Shown one piece after another: positions 1 through 12,267 of a DNA stretch of 64,000 nt; position 1 is the first letter of the stretch, and each line of letters starts with the position of its first letter. Source of the DNA: Wolfiporia cocos (lineage: Eukaryota; Basidiomycota; Agaricomycetes; Polyporales; Phaeolaceae). Position numbers and translations under genes: made by a program. The notes beneath the pieces are model-generated. The model was not told the origin of the DNA and made no database searches. It worked only from the letters and a program-made list of their open reading frames with translations. The stretch is taken from contig JACCLO010000012.1 in the NCBI GenBank assembly GCA_029448655.1, positions 2,914,001 to 2,978,000 on the forward strand, given 5' to 3'.

Positions 1-235
1 GTCAATGCACATAGTGCCTCTCTTACTACTTCCCTGCGCGTGCTCTGGCCCGAGGGCCCCTCTTGTCTTGCTTGACTGTGTGATGCCTCTCTAAGTCGCC
101 TCTAGGAGTCCTTAGGTGGGGCTCACCTTTGGTACAGCCGACAAGGTCACCGCTGGCGCGGCTTCGCACACGTCTTGTAGGGCGTTAGGGATTCCCCCTG
201 AGTCCAGGGTCGCACAGACGAGTAAGTCTGTGACA
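1..235 (-). repeat. Possible LTR remnant, cut by window edge
   Basis: No coding sequence was recognised. The right end reads, on the minus strand, as TGTCACAGAC, which resembles the 5' terminus of several LTRs in this window (TGTCACAG). It abuts the middle of a gag gene at 234-235. This suggests an LTR of another family that replaced the 5' part of the Gyp-A copy. There is no second copy in the window to compare, so the call rests on the terminus alone. Confidence 0.35.
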
Positions 236-969
236 ACTACTTCAATTACTGCGAACGGTTCCGAACCCTTGGCCGTCTCTCCGAAACCGCCAACGAGACT
301 CTGGTGTGGGAATTCACCGAGACTCTCCCCGAAAAGGTCAAGGACACCTTAAACGTCCTCGGAAAGACCCCGTTCTTCAAGGCCCCGACCGACATCGAGC
401 CCCTCATCGATTTCGCTCTGGAAATGTACCAAACGTCATATCCGGACAAAATTAAGGGTTCAATCTTCGAAAAAGCCGGCAAGAAGGACTCGGCCCCTGC
501 CGAAAAGAAGGAGACGTCCTCCGCTTCTGCGAAGAAGTCGGAGAAAAAGAAGGATAAGGGAAAGGCGCCCGCCAAAGCCCCCGCCGACACCGCCAACGCC
601 GTCTGCACATACTGCAAGCAGACAGGACACTATTTCAACAAGTGCCCTAAACTTGCTGCGGACAAGGCTGTGGGAACGTTCGTGCCTGCCGCTCAGTGGG
701 CCGAACAACAAAGGGCAAAGGATGCAGCTGCCGCGTCTGGAAAGACCACGGCTGCTCCTTCGGGTAGTGGAAAGGGACAGGCTTCTGGCAAGAAGCCGTA
801 CTCGGTGCCCCCCGCGGATGGCAAGACGTATTGTGCCCGATACATCTGGGAAGAAGTCACGGCTGACTCAAGCTCAGCAGGACCCTCGGCCCCCGCCACC
901 ACCGTCGCCAATGTTGGGACCCTTTCAGTTCCCCTCGCCCCAACCACACGTCTCGAAGACGTTCTGTGA
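234..969 (+). pseudogene. gag: Gyp-A gag, 5'-truncated (copy 1)
   Basis: This is the C-terminal third of a Ty3/gypsy Gag, the structural protein that packages element RNA. It matches the minus-strand Gyp-A gag at 36465-38465 almost residue for residue from its NYFNYCERF motif to the stop. A CCHC zinc knuckle (CTYCKQTGHYFNKC) is present, followed by an Ala/Lys-rich tail. The N-terminal capsid part and the whole 5' leader are missing because sequence left of 234 belongs to something else. It ends at a TGA overlapping pol, which continues in the +1 frame. It cannot make a full Gag. Confidence 0.9.
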
Positions 970-3900
970 AGAACACACCAGCCCCGCAGCGGCTGGGAGT
1001 GTACAGCGCCCCGAAGAAGCGCACCTCTACGAAGAGGCTTCACAGAGACCCCTTATCTTGTGGGAAGATAAGGCGGTCGTACGTCACCCGGTATCCCATC
1101 TCGGTATATTCGGTAACTCGGCAATGGACTTTGCCCGGAGGACAAGGACACTAGCTACACGTGCCCCTCCTGTACAATACTTTCATCCTGACCCACTCGC
1201 GTTAAAATTTTTCACTTTGTATAATGTACATGGAAACAATTCTCGAGACGACAATAAATCGTTCTCTATCGAAGTGGAACTGTGGGTATACGGAAAGAAA
1301 GTAAACGCCATGGCATTAATCGACACCGGTGCATCAATAAGCGTCATAGATAAGAAACTCGTACACGAGGAGAAGTTAGTCACTCAGAAACTACCTTCCC
1401 CCCTCGAGATTCGCAACGCCGACGGTACCTCTAATACCGCCGGTAATATCAATATGGCAGTAAAAGCTTATATGGTGCACGAGGAACACAAGTCCACCGA
1501 ATTCTTGTACGTAATGGACGTACAGAATGCGGATGTGATCCTCGGATATGACTGGTTCCTGAAACACAACCCGGACTTCAACTGGCCGGAAGGAACCTTC
1601 ACATATCGGTGCACGGAAAAATGCAAACATGGCAAACAGGTTTCGATTTCTGAGGAAGAAGACAAAATCGAACCCCGCAACATCTATCAGATCATCAACG
1701 ACTTTCCAATAGATTTTCTCGGCTTAGAGGAGCCTGAGAATCCCTTTGTCACTTGGGTGAACACCCTTGACGAAGGAACGGAACTCCTTATCGACGCCAT
1801 TCAGTCGATAACGGAGAAGTCGGATGATGAATTCCTGACAGATGCGGATCTCCAGAAATGGAAATCCTTGGTTCCGGAGGAATACCAGGAGTTTGGTCCC
1901 ACGGTATTTTCTCAACGCGCATCCGAAAGGATGCCCGAGCGGAAACCATACGACCACGCCATCGACTTCCCCGATGACGTGGTACTACCGCCCCCGAGTA
2001 AGGCATACAAGATGTCTCCTCAGGAGGCGAACTCGCTAGATCAGTGAATTCAAGAATAGTTACGGAAGGGCTACATCCGACACTCGAAATCCCCGATCGC
2101 GAGTCCGGTCTTCTTCGTCCCTAAAAAAGACGGCGGAGCCCGAATGGTAGTCGATTACCGAAAGGTGAACGACTTGACCATTAAAAACAGGTACCCTCTC
2201 CCACGCATAGACGAGCTAATCGATAAGCTTAGCCAGGCTTTGATATTTACGAAGCTCGACTTGCGTTGGGGTTACAACAATGTAAGAATCAAGGAGGGAG
2301 ATGAATGGAAGACCGCATTCATTACGCCTAACGGCCTTTACGAAGCTGTAGTCATGTACTTCGGTTTTTGTAATGCACCCAGCACGTTCCAACACATGAT
2401 GAACGATATCCTAGGTGACCTTATCAGAGAAGGAAAGGTCATTGTCTACCTAGACGACATCCTTGTGTTTGGAAACAACCTGTTGGAACACCGTCGTATC
2501 GTCAAGCGAGTATTACAAATCTTGCAAGACAACGACTTGTTTGCGAAGCCTGAAAAGTGCTTCTTCAAACAAAGCAGTATTGAATACCTGGGAATGATCA
2601 TTTCCAAAGGAAAAGTCGAAATGGACCCTAAGAAGGTAGCCGGCGTAATGGACTGGCCTACACCTGCCAAGGTGAAGGACGTCCAGGCCTTTGTTGGCTT
2701 CGCCAACTACTACCGTCGGTTCATTAAGGACTTCTCCAAAGTGGTTAAGCCGTTAACCGAACTGTCCAAGAAAAACACGCAGTGGAACTGGGGATCCGAA
2801 CAAGCGGAAGCCTTCCAAACTCTCAAGGAAGCTTTCACATTGGCTCCAATACTCCGGATCCCAGATCAGGAGTCCCCGTTCCGCGTGGAAGCGGATTCTT
2901 CCGATTACGCAACTGGTGCAGTGCTATCACAATACTCTTCAGAGGATAAGCTCTGGCACCCGGTAGCCTTGTACTCGAAATCTCTATCAGCACCCGAAAG
3001 GAACTATGAGATTCACGATAAGGAGTTGCTCGCAATCATCCGCGCTCTAGAGGAATGGAGACATTACCTCGAAGGACATCCGCACAAATTTGAAGTATGG
3101 TCGGATCATCTCAATCTGATATATTTCAAATCGGCACAACGGCTAACCCGGAGACAGGCACGTTGGAGTCTTTACCTGACAAGGTTCAACTTCTCCATGT
3201 GCCACAAACCCGGTAAAACAATGCTTACGGCTGATCCTCTGTCACGGAGGCCAGACCATGAAGAGGGGGTGGAACTCGATAATCGCGATCAAATTTTGCT
3301 GAAACCGGAATACTTTACGGTTAGGGCGCTAGAAGCGTCACAGCAGGAGATACAATCAGGCGACGAGGACCTTCTCAGACAAATCCGACAAGCCCTCATG
3401 GACGATCAGATTACCAAGGATTACCAGGAACTACTGAAAAGTGGTTCCAAGGAATTCGGTAAAGATCTCCAGGAATGGAACATGGAGGCCGGATTACTCC
3501 TCAGACGAGGAAAAGTGTACGTTCCAAAAGAGCCTAAGGAATTGCGCACGAAGATTCTGGAGTTACATCATGACCATGTAACAGCCGGACACTTCGGACG
3601 ATGGAAGACTTATGAACTTCTATCGCGTAATTACTGGTGGCCTGGAATGACCACGATGGTCAAGCAATACGTGGAAGGTTGTGACACATGCCAACGCATG
3701 AAGAACCACAACCAGACCCCGTATGGACCCCTGCAACCGCTCCCAGTTCTGGAAGCGCCATGGGACACAGTCACAATTGACCTTATCGTCCACCTACCAC
3801 CCAGCGGCGAGTTGAAACAATTCAATGCTATCATGGTAATAGTGGACCGGCTTACCAAGCAAGCACATTTCATTCCCACATCAGACAAAATAACGGCAAA

Positions 3901-5446
3901 GGAATTGGCAAACCTCCTGTACCTTCGGATTTACCCGAACCACGGACTTCCGAAACAAATCATTTCGGATAGAGGCCCGCAATTCGCTGCCGCCTTATTC
4001 AAGGGATGGTGTGAGCAATTGGGAATCCAACGGTCAATGACAACCGCCTATCACCCGCAAGCGGATGGCCAGATGGAGAGAGTTAACCAGATCCTGGAAC
4101 AATATCTTAGATGTTACATCGATGTTATTCAGAAGGATAATTGGTCATGGTTTCTCCCTACAGCCGAATTCGCGTATAACAACGCGGCTAGTGAGACAAC
4201 AAAGAATAGCCCATTCTTTGTTGAACTAGGAAGGCACCCTAACGCAGGACCTACGAATTTACGTCCAACACCATACACGGACCTAAATGTCATTGCTTAC
4301 GAAAGATGGTCAGCACAAGAACAAGCTAAGGCAGCAATGAAATTGGCTGCTGAACGCTGGTCTTGGTACTATGATCAACATAAGCGCTCGGTACCGTTTA
4401 AAGTCGGCGACAAAGTCCTCGTTGACGCCCGTAGCTGGCAAGACTCCGAAAGAAGTCTTAGTCCACGCTATTTGGGACCATTTAAGATAATTGAACAATT
4501 ATCGCCGGTCACCTTTAGGGTACACATGGACGAGCAATACAGGGCTTATCACCCAGTATTTCACGCTTCCAAATTGGTCATGTACAAGGACCCGGTGCAT
4601 CAGAAAAGACCAGAGCCTCAACCAGAAATGGTCGACGGCGAGGAATTATGGGAAGTTGAGAAGATCTTGGATCATCGTCTCCGCGCAGGAAGAGTTGAAT
4701 ACAGAATCCGATGGAAAGGATTCGGTATCAATGACGACTCCTGGGTACGCGAAGCTGATCTCGACACGGCATATGACATTCTACAGGAATACAAGGCTTC
4801 ACACGCCATTCCCATGCAGGATGTTCCCCTCAGGCGATCAGCTAGAAGGAAAGAAGCAGTTCATGTCTTCGACCCTGACAGCGACGACTGGGAAGCCGAC
4901 GAATGCACGTGGCCAGACGACTGGCCGCAGTATCGCGAAGAATTTGCGAAGGATCTTAAGCAGCGCATGGTTAGACACCCCGATGGGGGATGGATGTCAG
5001 CTGACATTAACAAAAATGCGGACTTAAAAATCGTAGTCGGTGAAGGCGGCCGAATGCCGGAAAAAGGAACCAAGGACTCGGTTGGATTTGACCTGTACAC
5101 TGCAACAGGCGACATTCTGCCAGCTCACGGGCAGGCAGAATACAACACCAAACTGAAGATCCAGGTACCTTTCGGCACTTACGGACGTATCGCCCCCCGC
5201 TCTAGTCTCGCACGCAAAGGCATAGACGTAATGGGTGGCGTTATCGACCACGATTATCAAGGCGAAGTAATCATCATTCTCCGGAATCACTCCGACATAT
5301 CTATCGATATTCGGGCCGGTGATAAGATTGCTCAGCTCATCTGCGAAGTTGCTAAGGACCCGCACATTACGCTACACGGAAAATCTTACTTTGAAAAGAT
5401 TAAATCCGAGCGCGGTACTGGTGGATTCGGCTCCACCGGAAAGTAA
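912..5446 (+). pseudogene. pol: Gyp-A pol with chromodomain and dUTPase, broken copy
   Basis: This Ty3/gypsy polyprotein runs protease (ALIDTGAS), reverse transcriptase (YLDD), RNase H, integrase (HHCC finger, then the D, D and E of the core around TIDLI, SDRG and GQME), chromodomain (EELWEVEKIL to DDSWV), then a C-terminal dUTPase with all five motifs (ending RGTGGFGSTGK). It is nearly identical to the minus-strand copy at 31988-36523. The frame is broken near the RT N-terminus by TGA at 2045-2047 (Trp in the other copy) and TAG at 2057-2059. Downstream of these it is open for about 1,100 codons. The overlap with gag implies +1 frameshift expression in intact copies. Chromodomain integrases are known to target chromatin. 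Confidence 0.93.
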
Positions 5447-5465
5447 TCGTTCCATTAGGGACAAT

Positions 5466-5485
5466 GAAACCTGAAGAGGGGGTAA
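5466..5485 (+). other. Polypurine tract of Gyp-A copy 1
   Basis: The purine-rich stretch GAAGAGGGGGTAA lies directly before the 3' LTR terminus TGTCACAG. The same context recurs before the 3' LTRs of Gyp-A (minus strand, near 31949-31970) and LARD-F (55256-55270). It is the expected plus-strand primer site for reverse transcription. Confidence 0.8.
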
Positions 5486-5739
5486 TGTCACAGATTTGGG
5501 ACATGCCACTATCTTTCCCGTATTTTTACCTATTTATCTGGTATTTCTACGACCTTGTAGACATTTACGCTGCTAAGCGCCCGTCTACACGTACACGCAA
5601 CCAAACAACACGTACACAACGCGGTATACGTCCACTTGTCATAAAAACACGTACATAACACGCTTGTACGCGTCAATGACTCAGCAGACTAACCTCCGGT
5701 GTCACGCGCTTTACTCATATCCCGGTACCGGGCTATGTC
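5486..5739 (+). repeat. LTR A, 3' LTR of Gyp-A copy 1, truncated
   Basis: It starts TGTCACAGATTTGGG just after the polypurine tract and matches the first 254 bp of LTR A (full length 699 bp at 40552-41250). It stops abruptly inside the U3 part, where a gag fragment of another element begins on the opposite strand, so no terminator half is left. Confidence 0.88.
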
Positions 5740-6575
5740 GTCCTGAGCTTCTGTGCCCAAGAGAAGAAGTCGGATTGGAGCTTCTTTTTCCCTTCGTCTC
5801 CGAAGTACCCTTCAATCTCCTTTTCGGCAATTTCCTTGTCCGTCTTCTTGCCGTACACCTTCTCGATTGTTTCCAAGAACGTTTTCCATGTGTGCCCCGA
5901 GGTTTGTCCGGCGGCAAATTTGTCCACTACCGGCGACATGTATTGGTAGGCCTCGCCCATAAGCCGTAGCAGGGCTTGGCGAACCTTGTCTTCCTCAAGG
6001 GTCACCTTGGCGTCTGCGAAATACATGCCCATTTTCTGGATCCATTCTTTCGACGAGATGGAGTCTATAGGGCCCGAGAATTTGGGCGGCTGAGTTGGTT
6101 TGGTCTGTTGGAAGTTGACCGTTGTGGCAGCTGCTGGTGCGGCTGCTGGTGCGTTTTTTAGAGTGGTTAACGTTAACTCCGCTTCGAGTTGGTCAATTCT
6201 ATTAATTAGTGCCGTGACCTGGGCACCGCTGGGTCCTGCGGTTGACACTGCCAAACGCTTTTGCAGTGTAGTGATGTCTTTTTCTATGCGAGCGAATCGA
6301 TTTTCGGTTAGGGTATCCAATTGTTGCCGCAAACTCTCTGCCTCCTCTAGTGCTTCGATTCTGTTTTGAAGCACCTGATTGTGGCTTCGGATTTGGTTGG
6401 TCTTATTCCAGACCATTTCCATATCCGTATCCACCCGGCCTTTGTAGGCCGCGAGGTTGCTGTACAGATGGTTCTTGGCTTGGTACAGCGCTTCCTTGTA
6501 AACTTCTTTTCCCACCTGCAGGACTTCGTCTGAGGCGGGCCCTTCCAGGGTACACTGTAACCTTCCCCTCAATTC
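5740..6575 (-). pseudogene. gag: gag fragment of a Gyp-A-related gypsy element
   Basis: This minus-strand reading frame of about 280 codons has an alpha-helical N-terminal part (coiled-coil-like heptads around NRIEALEEAESLRQQL) and a capsid-like block. The motifs PPKFSG, EWIQKMGMYF and KTDKEIAEKEIEGYFG align with PPEFSG, EWVEKMGLYF and MTDKEIAKKEIRGYYG in the Gyp-A gag at 36465-38465. It is therefore a related but distinct chromovirus Gag. It has no zinc knuckle: the 3' end is cut at 5740 by the LTR A fragment, and the 5' end runs into LTR C at 6576 without a start context. It may come from the element that owns LTR C, but no intact Gyp-C gag is available for comparison. Confidence 0.8.
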
Positions 6576-7180
6576 TAACACAAGATGACTTGTAATGATC
6601 TTGGGATTGCTGGTTAGGCAAGAGATATAAGCAGTTGTTAAGCAGGATACGTTGAGTGGTTAACTCGTAGTATGAATGCAATGAATAGAACTGAGGCAAT
6701 AGCGCTCAGCAAGGCTAGTATATATACATGATAAATAAGACCCCTAACAGTCTTATTAGATGTCCGTATTTGTATGTACAAGTCCCCAGATACCTAAGTA
6801 CTGAGTAATATGCAATAAATACATATACCGATCAAAACCGGGATATAGAAAGGCAGCGTAGGCCACACGAATAGCGTTTTGCGCTCTTGTCATTACAAAG
6901 ACGGGGCGTGACCAGAGCCCGGTCCGCTGACGTTTATACGCTGACTGCTTCCGGACAGAATGTCCGATTGGCTAGAACTAGACATGTGACTGATGGTAAC
7001 TACTAGTGATAAGATTAGACCGTCGTTACGGGAGATAACGCGGCCATTATTCGGCACGTATGTAACCGTTAACCTATGAGCCAGATAAGCTGGTTATTGG
7101 TCTAGAAAGTCGTAGATAATTCGTAGAATTGCCGGAAAAGTAGTAAGAAATAAAGGGAAACTAGGAGAATTCTTGTGACA
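6576..7180 (-). repeat. LTR C, minus orientation, no target duplication
   Basis: On the minus strand it reads TGTCACAAGAATTCTCC through to GTGTTA, matching the LTR C copies at 13026-13645 and 59427-60046. A TATA-like GTATATATAC and the AGTTCTATTCAT motif downstream of it are kept. Flanking pentamers (AATTC and CTTGG) do not match, so this is a rearranged junction between the gag fragment and host sequence rather than a clean solo LTR. Confidence 0.88.
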
Positions 7181-7500
7181 CTTGGTCCTTCCTATGTGGC
7201 TACACGGGGCTCCGAATCCTCGCCGTGAGCAGACACGCGCCCTACGCTGACACCAGCGCGCACGACGCCGCGACGGCATGCGCAGTGGGAGCGTTCATCC
7301 TGAGCTTCGCCATCGCCGCGGTGTGGACCGTCGACCTTATTCTCACCATGGCAGACGAGGATGGCTGGTTCACGCTCATGCCGTGGAATTGGGCGCATTG
7401 GGCGGTCGACAACGTGAGGCTGTTGTGCGTGGTGCTCATCGGCTTCCTCAGCCAGGGGATGTGTTGCAGCATCGGCTTGGTGGGGCGCTGGATGTATTGA
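7181..7500 (+). pseudogene. 3' fragment of an unknown membrane-protein gene
   Basis: The reading frame is open from the LTR C junction to a TGA at 7498-7500, at least 91 codons. It shows two hydrophobic segments fit for membrane helices: roughly the stretch around AVGAFILSFAIAAVW and the stretch around LLCVVLIGFLSQGM, with a Trp-rich loop between. Codon use is GC-rich like the neighbouring host genes and unlike the retroelements. No family was recognised. The frame has no start of its own and reads back into the LTR, so the 5' part of the gene was probably lost when the LTR and gag sequence arrived. It could also be the last exon of a gene whose earlier exons lie elsewhere. Confidence 0.45.
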
Positions 7501-8046
7501 GCGCATTCTGTGCGAGCGCCGTCGGAGAGGCGGTGCTTTTGCTGGTACCTGTGGTGACGGTCCCGATTGTACACCGCTTTCAGGACAGCATGTCATACAA
7601 GGACTAGAGTCACTATACCCGCCAGTAGACATCACCATCATATGAAATGACGTACATATTATTATAGGTAGCTTATAGAGTTGTAGTCCCAAGCGTAACA
7701 TAATCTGTAGTCTATGAAGAAGGAAGAACAAAATAGAACGCTCACCAGGCACCGCACAATTTCTTGCTCTGCATCCATATCGACGTATCAGCAAACAAGG
7801 GATTGCTGCCTCCCGATAAGCTGCTTCTTCTGCTCACGCGACTACAGTGCGACGGGATCAACGTCCGATGTCCGACATCCAGCGTTCCACGGCTCGCGCC
7901 AGCACACCGCATTCCATCATCGTCTCAGTAAGGATCAGCACATCGTACATTCCAGCAACCTTCTCAACTTCTATCTTACACCTCGCGCCACCTTCTCTCC
8001 CCGCGCGTCCCACCTTCGCCCGCGATGCTCCTTGCCGGCGCGGCGC
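7501..8046. other. Intergenic sequence, nothing recognised
   Basis: This 546 bp stretch separates the 3' ends of two convergent reading frames: the membrane fragment on + and the aldose 1-epimerase pseudogene on -. I see no transposon termini, no RNA gene and no convincing exon. It probably holds the two 3' untranslated regions. Confidence 0.5.
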
Positions 8047-9480
8047 TCAGAGCCCCTCCTGGCTGCGGTACCACACGTCCAAGCTGTTGTATACCTCGCC
8101 CGCCGCGAGCAGCGCGTCGTGCCCGGACGGACCGAGCGTATTGGGGTGCATCCACGCCGCGAGCGGCTCGTGGAACTCGAGGAACGCGGCGGCTGTGGAC
8201 GTGCGGTGGATTCAAAGGCCACAGTTCGAGGAAGGGGCGAGGCATGCGGAATTCGCAGGATGGAGTGCGCGCGGTTGAGAGTGAGGAAGCGACGAGAGAG
8301 GAGACTCCAATGTCAGCATCGCACACGACTTGAAATACGGTCGACGTACAGCCCGCCTCGTATCCGTCGCCCTTCTCGCCAGAGCCGCCGTGGATCTTCT
8401 TCCTCGCGGTCTTCTTGGGGTCGACAAAGTTGTTCGAGTAGAACTGCACACCCGACTCTGCGCGCGCGTCAGCGGCGGGGATCAGCAGAGGCAAACCAAC
8501 AAAACGCGCAACGTACGGTTCGTCGTAAAGTCGACCCGGAGCCCGCTCTTCGCGCCTGCGAGCTCAACGACGGGGTCGCGTGCCTCGAGCGCAGGCGTGA
8601 GCAGGTCCGCCTCCGGCCCCAGCTCCGCCTCAGACACGCGCGGCGGCGGGAGCACGGGGGAGTCCGGGCGCGGCGCGAACACGTAAAACTCATCTGCGGG
8701 TGCGTCAGCGCCAGGGCAGCATTCACGGCCGCACCACACGCACCGTATCCGTTCTCAGGGAACCGCTCCCCGATCGTGCGCGTCGTCTTCTCCGCATGCG
8801 CGTGGTGCGTGCCCGCGACGGGCGCGAGCGCGCCGGCCGAGTTGGCGTCGGGGAGGTACGCAAGCGTGTGGTCCGCCTGCGCCGCGGCGGGCATCAGTGC
8901 GCGCAGACCACCAGCACTCGCGGGGGACGCACCTTGATCGTGAGGCTGTGGTCCCTGACGCTCACGCCCTCCTGGAGGGACGCGTCGAGGTTGAATCCCC
9001 AGTGCTAGAGCGCGCGTCAGCCCGCGCCGCGCCGCACACCGCACGCACGCACCTGCGTCATATTCACGGCCGTGACGGCGCCGTCGAGGAGCTTCGCGCG
9101 GTAGACGAGGAGCACGCTCCCGAGGTGCCACTCGCCGTCGCGGGCGCCGTCGGGGCGCCCGCGCGCGTCGAGGAGCGCGACGAGCACCTCGACGCGGAGG
9201 CGCCCGGGGAAGCCCTCCTCGCCGTCGGGCGACTCGCGCACGAAGAACGCGTACGCGCCGGCGGGGATGGCCGCCTGCACGCGCGCGAGCTCCGCGGCGG
9301 TGAACAGGGTGACGCGCGCCGCAGGGTCCGCCTCCACGGCGGTGTCGAGGACGGGCGTCCACGGGGTGAGGTCCCACCCGGTGAGGCCGCCGTGGAGCGA
9401 GACGGTCGGACGCTCGTTCGCGCGGGGCGATCTCCGCGGACGCGCCGTTGCGCGCGATGGGGAGCGTGGCGGGCGAGCAA
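8047..9480 (-). pseudogene. Aldose 1-epimerase (galactose mutarotase-like), 5'-truncated
   Basis: Aldose 1-epimerases interconvert the alpha and beta anomers of sugars. Six exons can be placed on the minus strand with GT-AG introns: 9053 to about 9430, 8933-9004, 8744-8876, 8517-8693, 8350-8457 and 8047-8192 (stop 8047-8049). Family motifs appear in order: VSLHGGLTGWDL (substrate His), NMTQHWGFNL across the first intron, TIGERFPENGYD across another, VDFTTN, GVQFYSNNF, KKIHGGSG, and HEPLAAWMHP with GHDALLAAGEVY. Two defects point to a pseudogene. The expected N-terminal strand with the GR-x-ANR motif is absent upstream, and NGASAEIAP lies in a different frame from the HGG motif, a one-base shift near 9425-9435. 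A sequencing error could explain the shift but not the missing exon. Confidence 0.8.
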
Positions 9481-9602
9481 GACAGAGTGTGACACCATTG
9501 CTGCGGGGAGTCACGGATTATCACACGGGTGTGACAACCAAGGACGCCACACACGTTCAACTTCCAACCAACCACCACGACCAACTGATCCGATTCCCAG
9601 TC

Positions 9603-12267
9603 ATGTCCTCAACTTCAACAGTCACAGTTTGGTATCTTCGGCACATTGGCCAAGGGGTCCCAGACTATGTCAACGTTGCTGAAAATGCCAAGATGGTAGA
9701 CCTGCAAAAGGCCATCGGCCAACACTTGGGGTTCTCAGCGATGGACTCACTGGAGAAGCTGGCTCTGTGGATGGTATGTGGCGACCTCATGCCGCATCTT
9801 GATGACCCTCACACCCGCTTAGCCCAATGAGGAACTACTAGACGAGCCAGGCAACGAGGCACGGGCTGCCTGGGATGACAGGAAGAGGACGGCCAATTAC
9901 CGCCTTAATGCCCTTGCAACAAAGTTGCACTCTCGTCAAGCTGTTGGCTCTGTTTTACAGCCTACCACTGGCAAGGATATAGTGCACGTCATTGTTCAGA
10001 CCGATGCGCACGAACGTAAGTTTTGCTGTTACATGACATCTCGTCGCAATCATGACGACATTGAGTAATGTAGACGGCGAACATGCAGAGTCTATATATC
10101 TCAACTCACGCCTTGTCAGAGAATACCAGGCCTGCTTCGTCAAAGTGACGAGCTGGCCGACATTCGTCGAATCCGATTTAGAAGAAAATAATGTAAAGGG
10201 TATAACGGACCCAGCCCCAGACTTCGTCACGGAGTTCGAAGAAAAGCTGAATTACAAGCCATGTCTGGCCCATGATGTGCGCTGTATCCTTGACATACCA
10301 ATCTGCTTCTCGAATCTGACAGATCAATACAGGCACATACCGCGTCCGACAATATACAAGATCCTCAATGTCGGGCATATTTCAGGACTCGCAACATAAC
10401 GACTTCTCAGAACGGGCCATCCGAGGGACCGACTGCCGAGGAGCAGCCGTGGCGCTATGCCGAGCGACTCGAAGTGATGCATGTCGCGGATGTTGCGAAC
10501 GAGGAATGGGAGAAGTTTTGGCGAAATCCTCAGAAGCCCGGAGAGGTCAAGGAATTTTTGGTGAACGCGATCTTCTTCCTCAGGCTCATGCTTCATATCC
10601 CAGAGGACAGAATGATCACTGCTCAACTGTACGTGTTCGCTCGCTCGTCTCCTTCAGTTATGACTTAGCGTCGTCTCTACAGAAGCAGCACTCCGTGGCC
10701 TTTCGATATTATCACGCAGTGCACCACTGTTCAAAATCTAAAGCCCGGGGAGCGACTCCGCACGTACAGACCTAAGAGCGACTTCCTCGTCGCGAAGTCA
10801 ACTCTTCCTCGACTGCTGGTAGAGGTTGCTTCGACAACAGCACAACAAAGGTGGCCAAAGGACCTTATCCGGATGCTTCTGGCGGGCGCCGCTATCGTCC
10901 GCTTTGCAAACAGTTTCTTGAGCGCGTTCAAGTCGAAGAAGAATTTCATCATCACTGCTGTCTACATTCACAAGCAAGGCTATGCAAGTCGCTATACTCT
11001 GTTTCAGAAGGAGGGCGACCATGAGGTATGTTGCGCTTTGTATACAAGCAGGTTCGCATACTGAGTTGCTGCAGGTCAATTACATCAAACACGACCTTTC
11101 CTTGGACAAGCCAGTTGACCGCGTTGTGTTTACGCTCCAGTTATACAACTTCATTCACATGCTCGGTGGGGGCAGCGAGGAGGAAGATCATGACACAAGA
11201 ACCAATCTTTCGCAACTTATGGAGAAGATCCAGGAGTTTGATCAGCATTTTCACATGCAGTCATTCTACAGCAGTAGCGCTCACGGGACATCGAGGAAAC
11301 GTCCTCGCCACGCCGAAGGCGGCAGCGGTGCAGGTGCAGGTGCAGGTGCAGGTGCAGGTGCAGGAGCTGAAGCCGCAGATACAATAAACGACCACATAGA
11401 GCTCGGAGCACAAGACTATGTGGCGGAATCGCTATTCGAGGTGCGGCAACCCCTTTTTATTTGTGATACACCGCGCTAACGCTTGACCTTCAGACGCCGT
11501 CGAAGATTTTCACCGTGCATCAACGGTCGGACCCTGACAGGAAACTTATCGCGAAGAAAGTTCACGAGAATTCGAACGAGCTAGAAATCCTCAAATTCAT
11601 TGCTGACCGGAAACCGAAGCCTGAACACGTTGTCTCATTGATCGATTCATTCCATGGCCAGTCCGGGTCGTGGGTTATTCTGCCCAAATTTCCGAGTTCT
11701 GTTCATGACTGCCTCAGAAACGCTCCTCGTGAGCTTAGTGGCAATGCCACACAAGTCTGCTGGGGCCTGCTCAAGGGTCTCGCGTACCTTCACAAGCTTC
11801 GTATTGCTCACAGGGATATCAAGCCCGCCAACCTTCTTGTCGACCAGAAATACCGCTTGAAAATCATCGATTTCGACCTCGCTATTCGAATGAAGAACGA
11901 CGACGAAGAGGTCAGTGACTATTGCGGGACGGTGGGTTGGTTGGCGCCCGAGGTGGCGGACGAATGGCCGATGTATAGTCCGATCAAGGCTGACCGGTGG
12001 TCGTGCGGGCGCGTTATACAGTACCTTCTTGACGAACTCAAGCGAGAAGACGAGCCCTTGAAGAGGATGGCGAAGGAGCTGATGGCGAATGATCCCTGGA
12101 TGCGGCCGTCACTGCTCGAATGGTCCACGTGGGAGGGTGCACCACCGACACGCCAAAAGTTGAAACGTCCGATCGAAGTCGATAGAGATTGTGCAACGCT
12201 GAAGAGGCCCAGATATATGGATGGCGTGCTCCGATGTGCAGCGCTGCGCAGCACAAGTCGTAGCTGA
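9603..12267 (+). CDS. Crinkler-like protein with C-terminal protein kinase
   Basis: Seven exons join without a break: 9603-9773, 9823-10015, 10074-10369, 10411-10628, 10683-11025, 11075-11440 and 11494-12267. They total 2361 nt, about 786 residues, and intron lengths are 41-58 nt. The N-terminus resembles the Crinkler ubiquitin-like header (VTVWYL..., LALWMP, later KDIVHVIVQ). The middle resembles the restriction-endonuclease-like domain of Crinklers (SDFLVAKS, PRLLVEVAS, then AAIVRFANSFLSAFK); the usual catalytic Lys after E appears to be Ala. A Gly-Ala repeat links to a kinase with IAKK, AHRDIKPAN, IDFDLA in place of DFG, and APEV; no glycine loop is evident. Family knowledge: such proteins are effector-like or intragenomic-conflict proteins. 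Function here is inferred. It is the only host-like gene in the window that reads intact. Confidence 0.8.
11327..11364 (+). repeat. GGTGCA hexamer microsatellite inside the Crinkler gene
   Basis: About six tandem copies of GGTGCA lie in exon 6 and encode an alternating Gly-Ala linker between the endonuclease-like and kinase domains. Because the unit is 6 bp, length changes would keep the frame. Confidence 0.9.

Noticed and set aside
5024..5365. Antisense frame across the dUTPase
   Set aside because: It is the shadow of a conserved coding sequence; the + strand frame has all dUTPase motifs.
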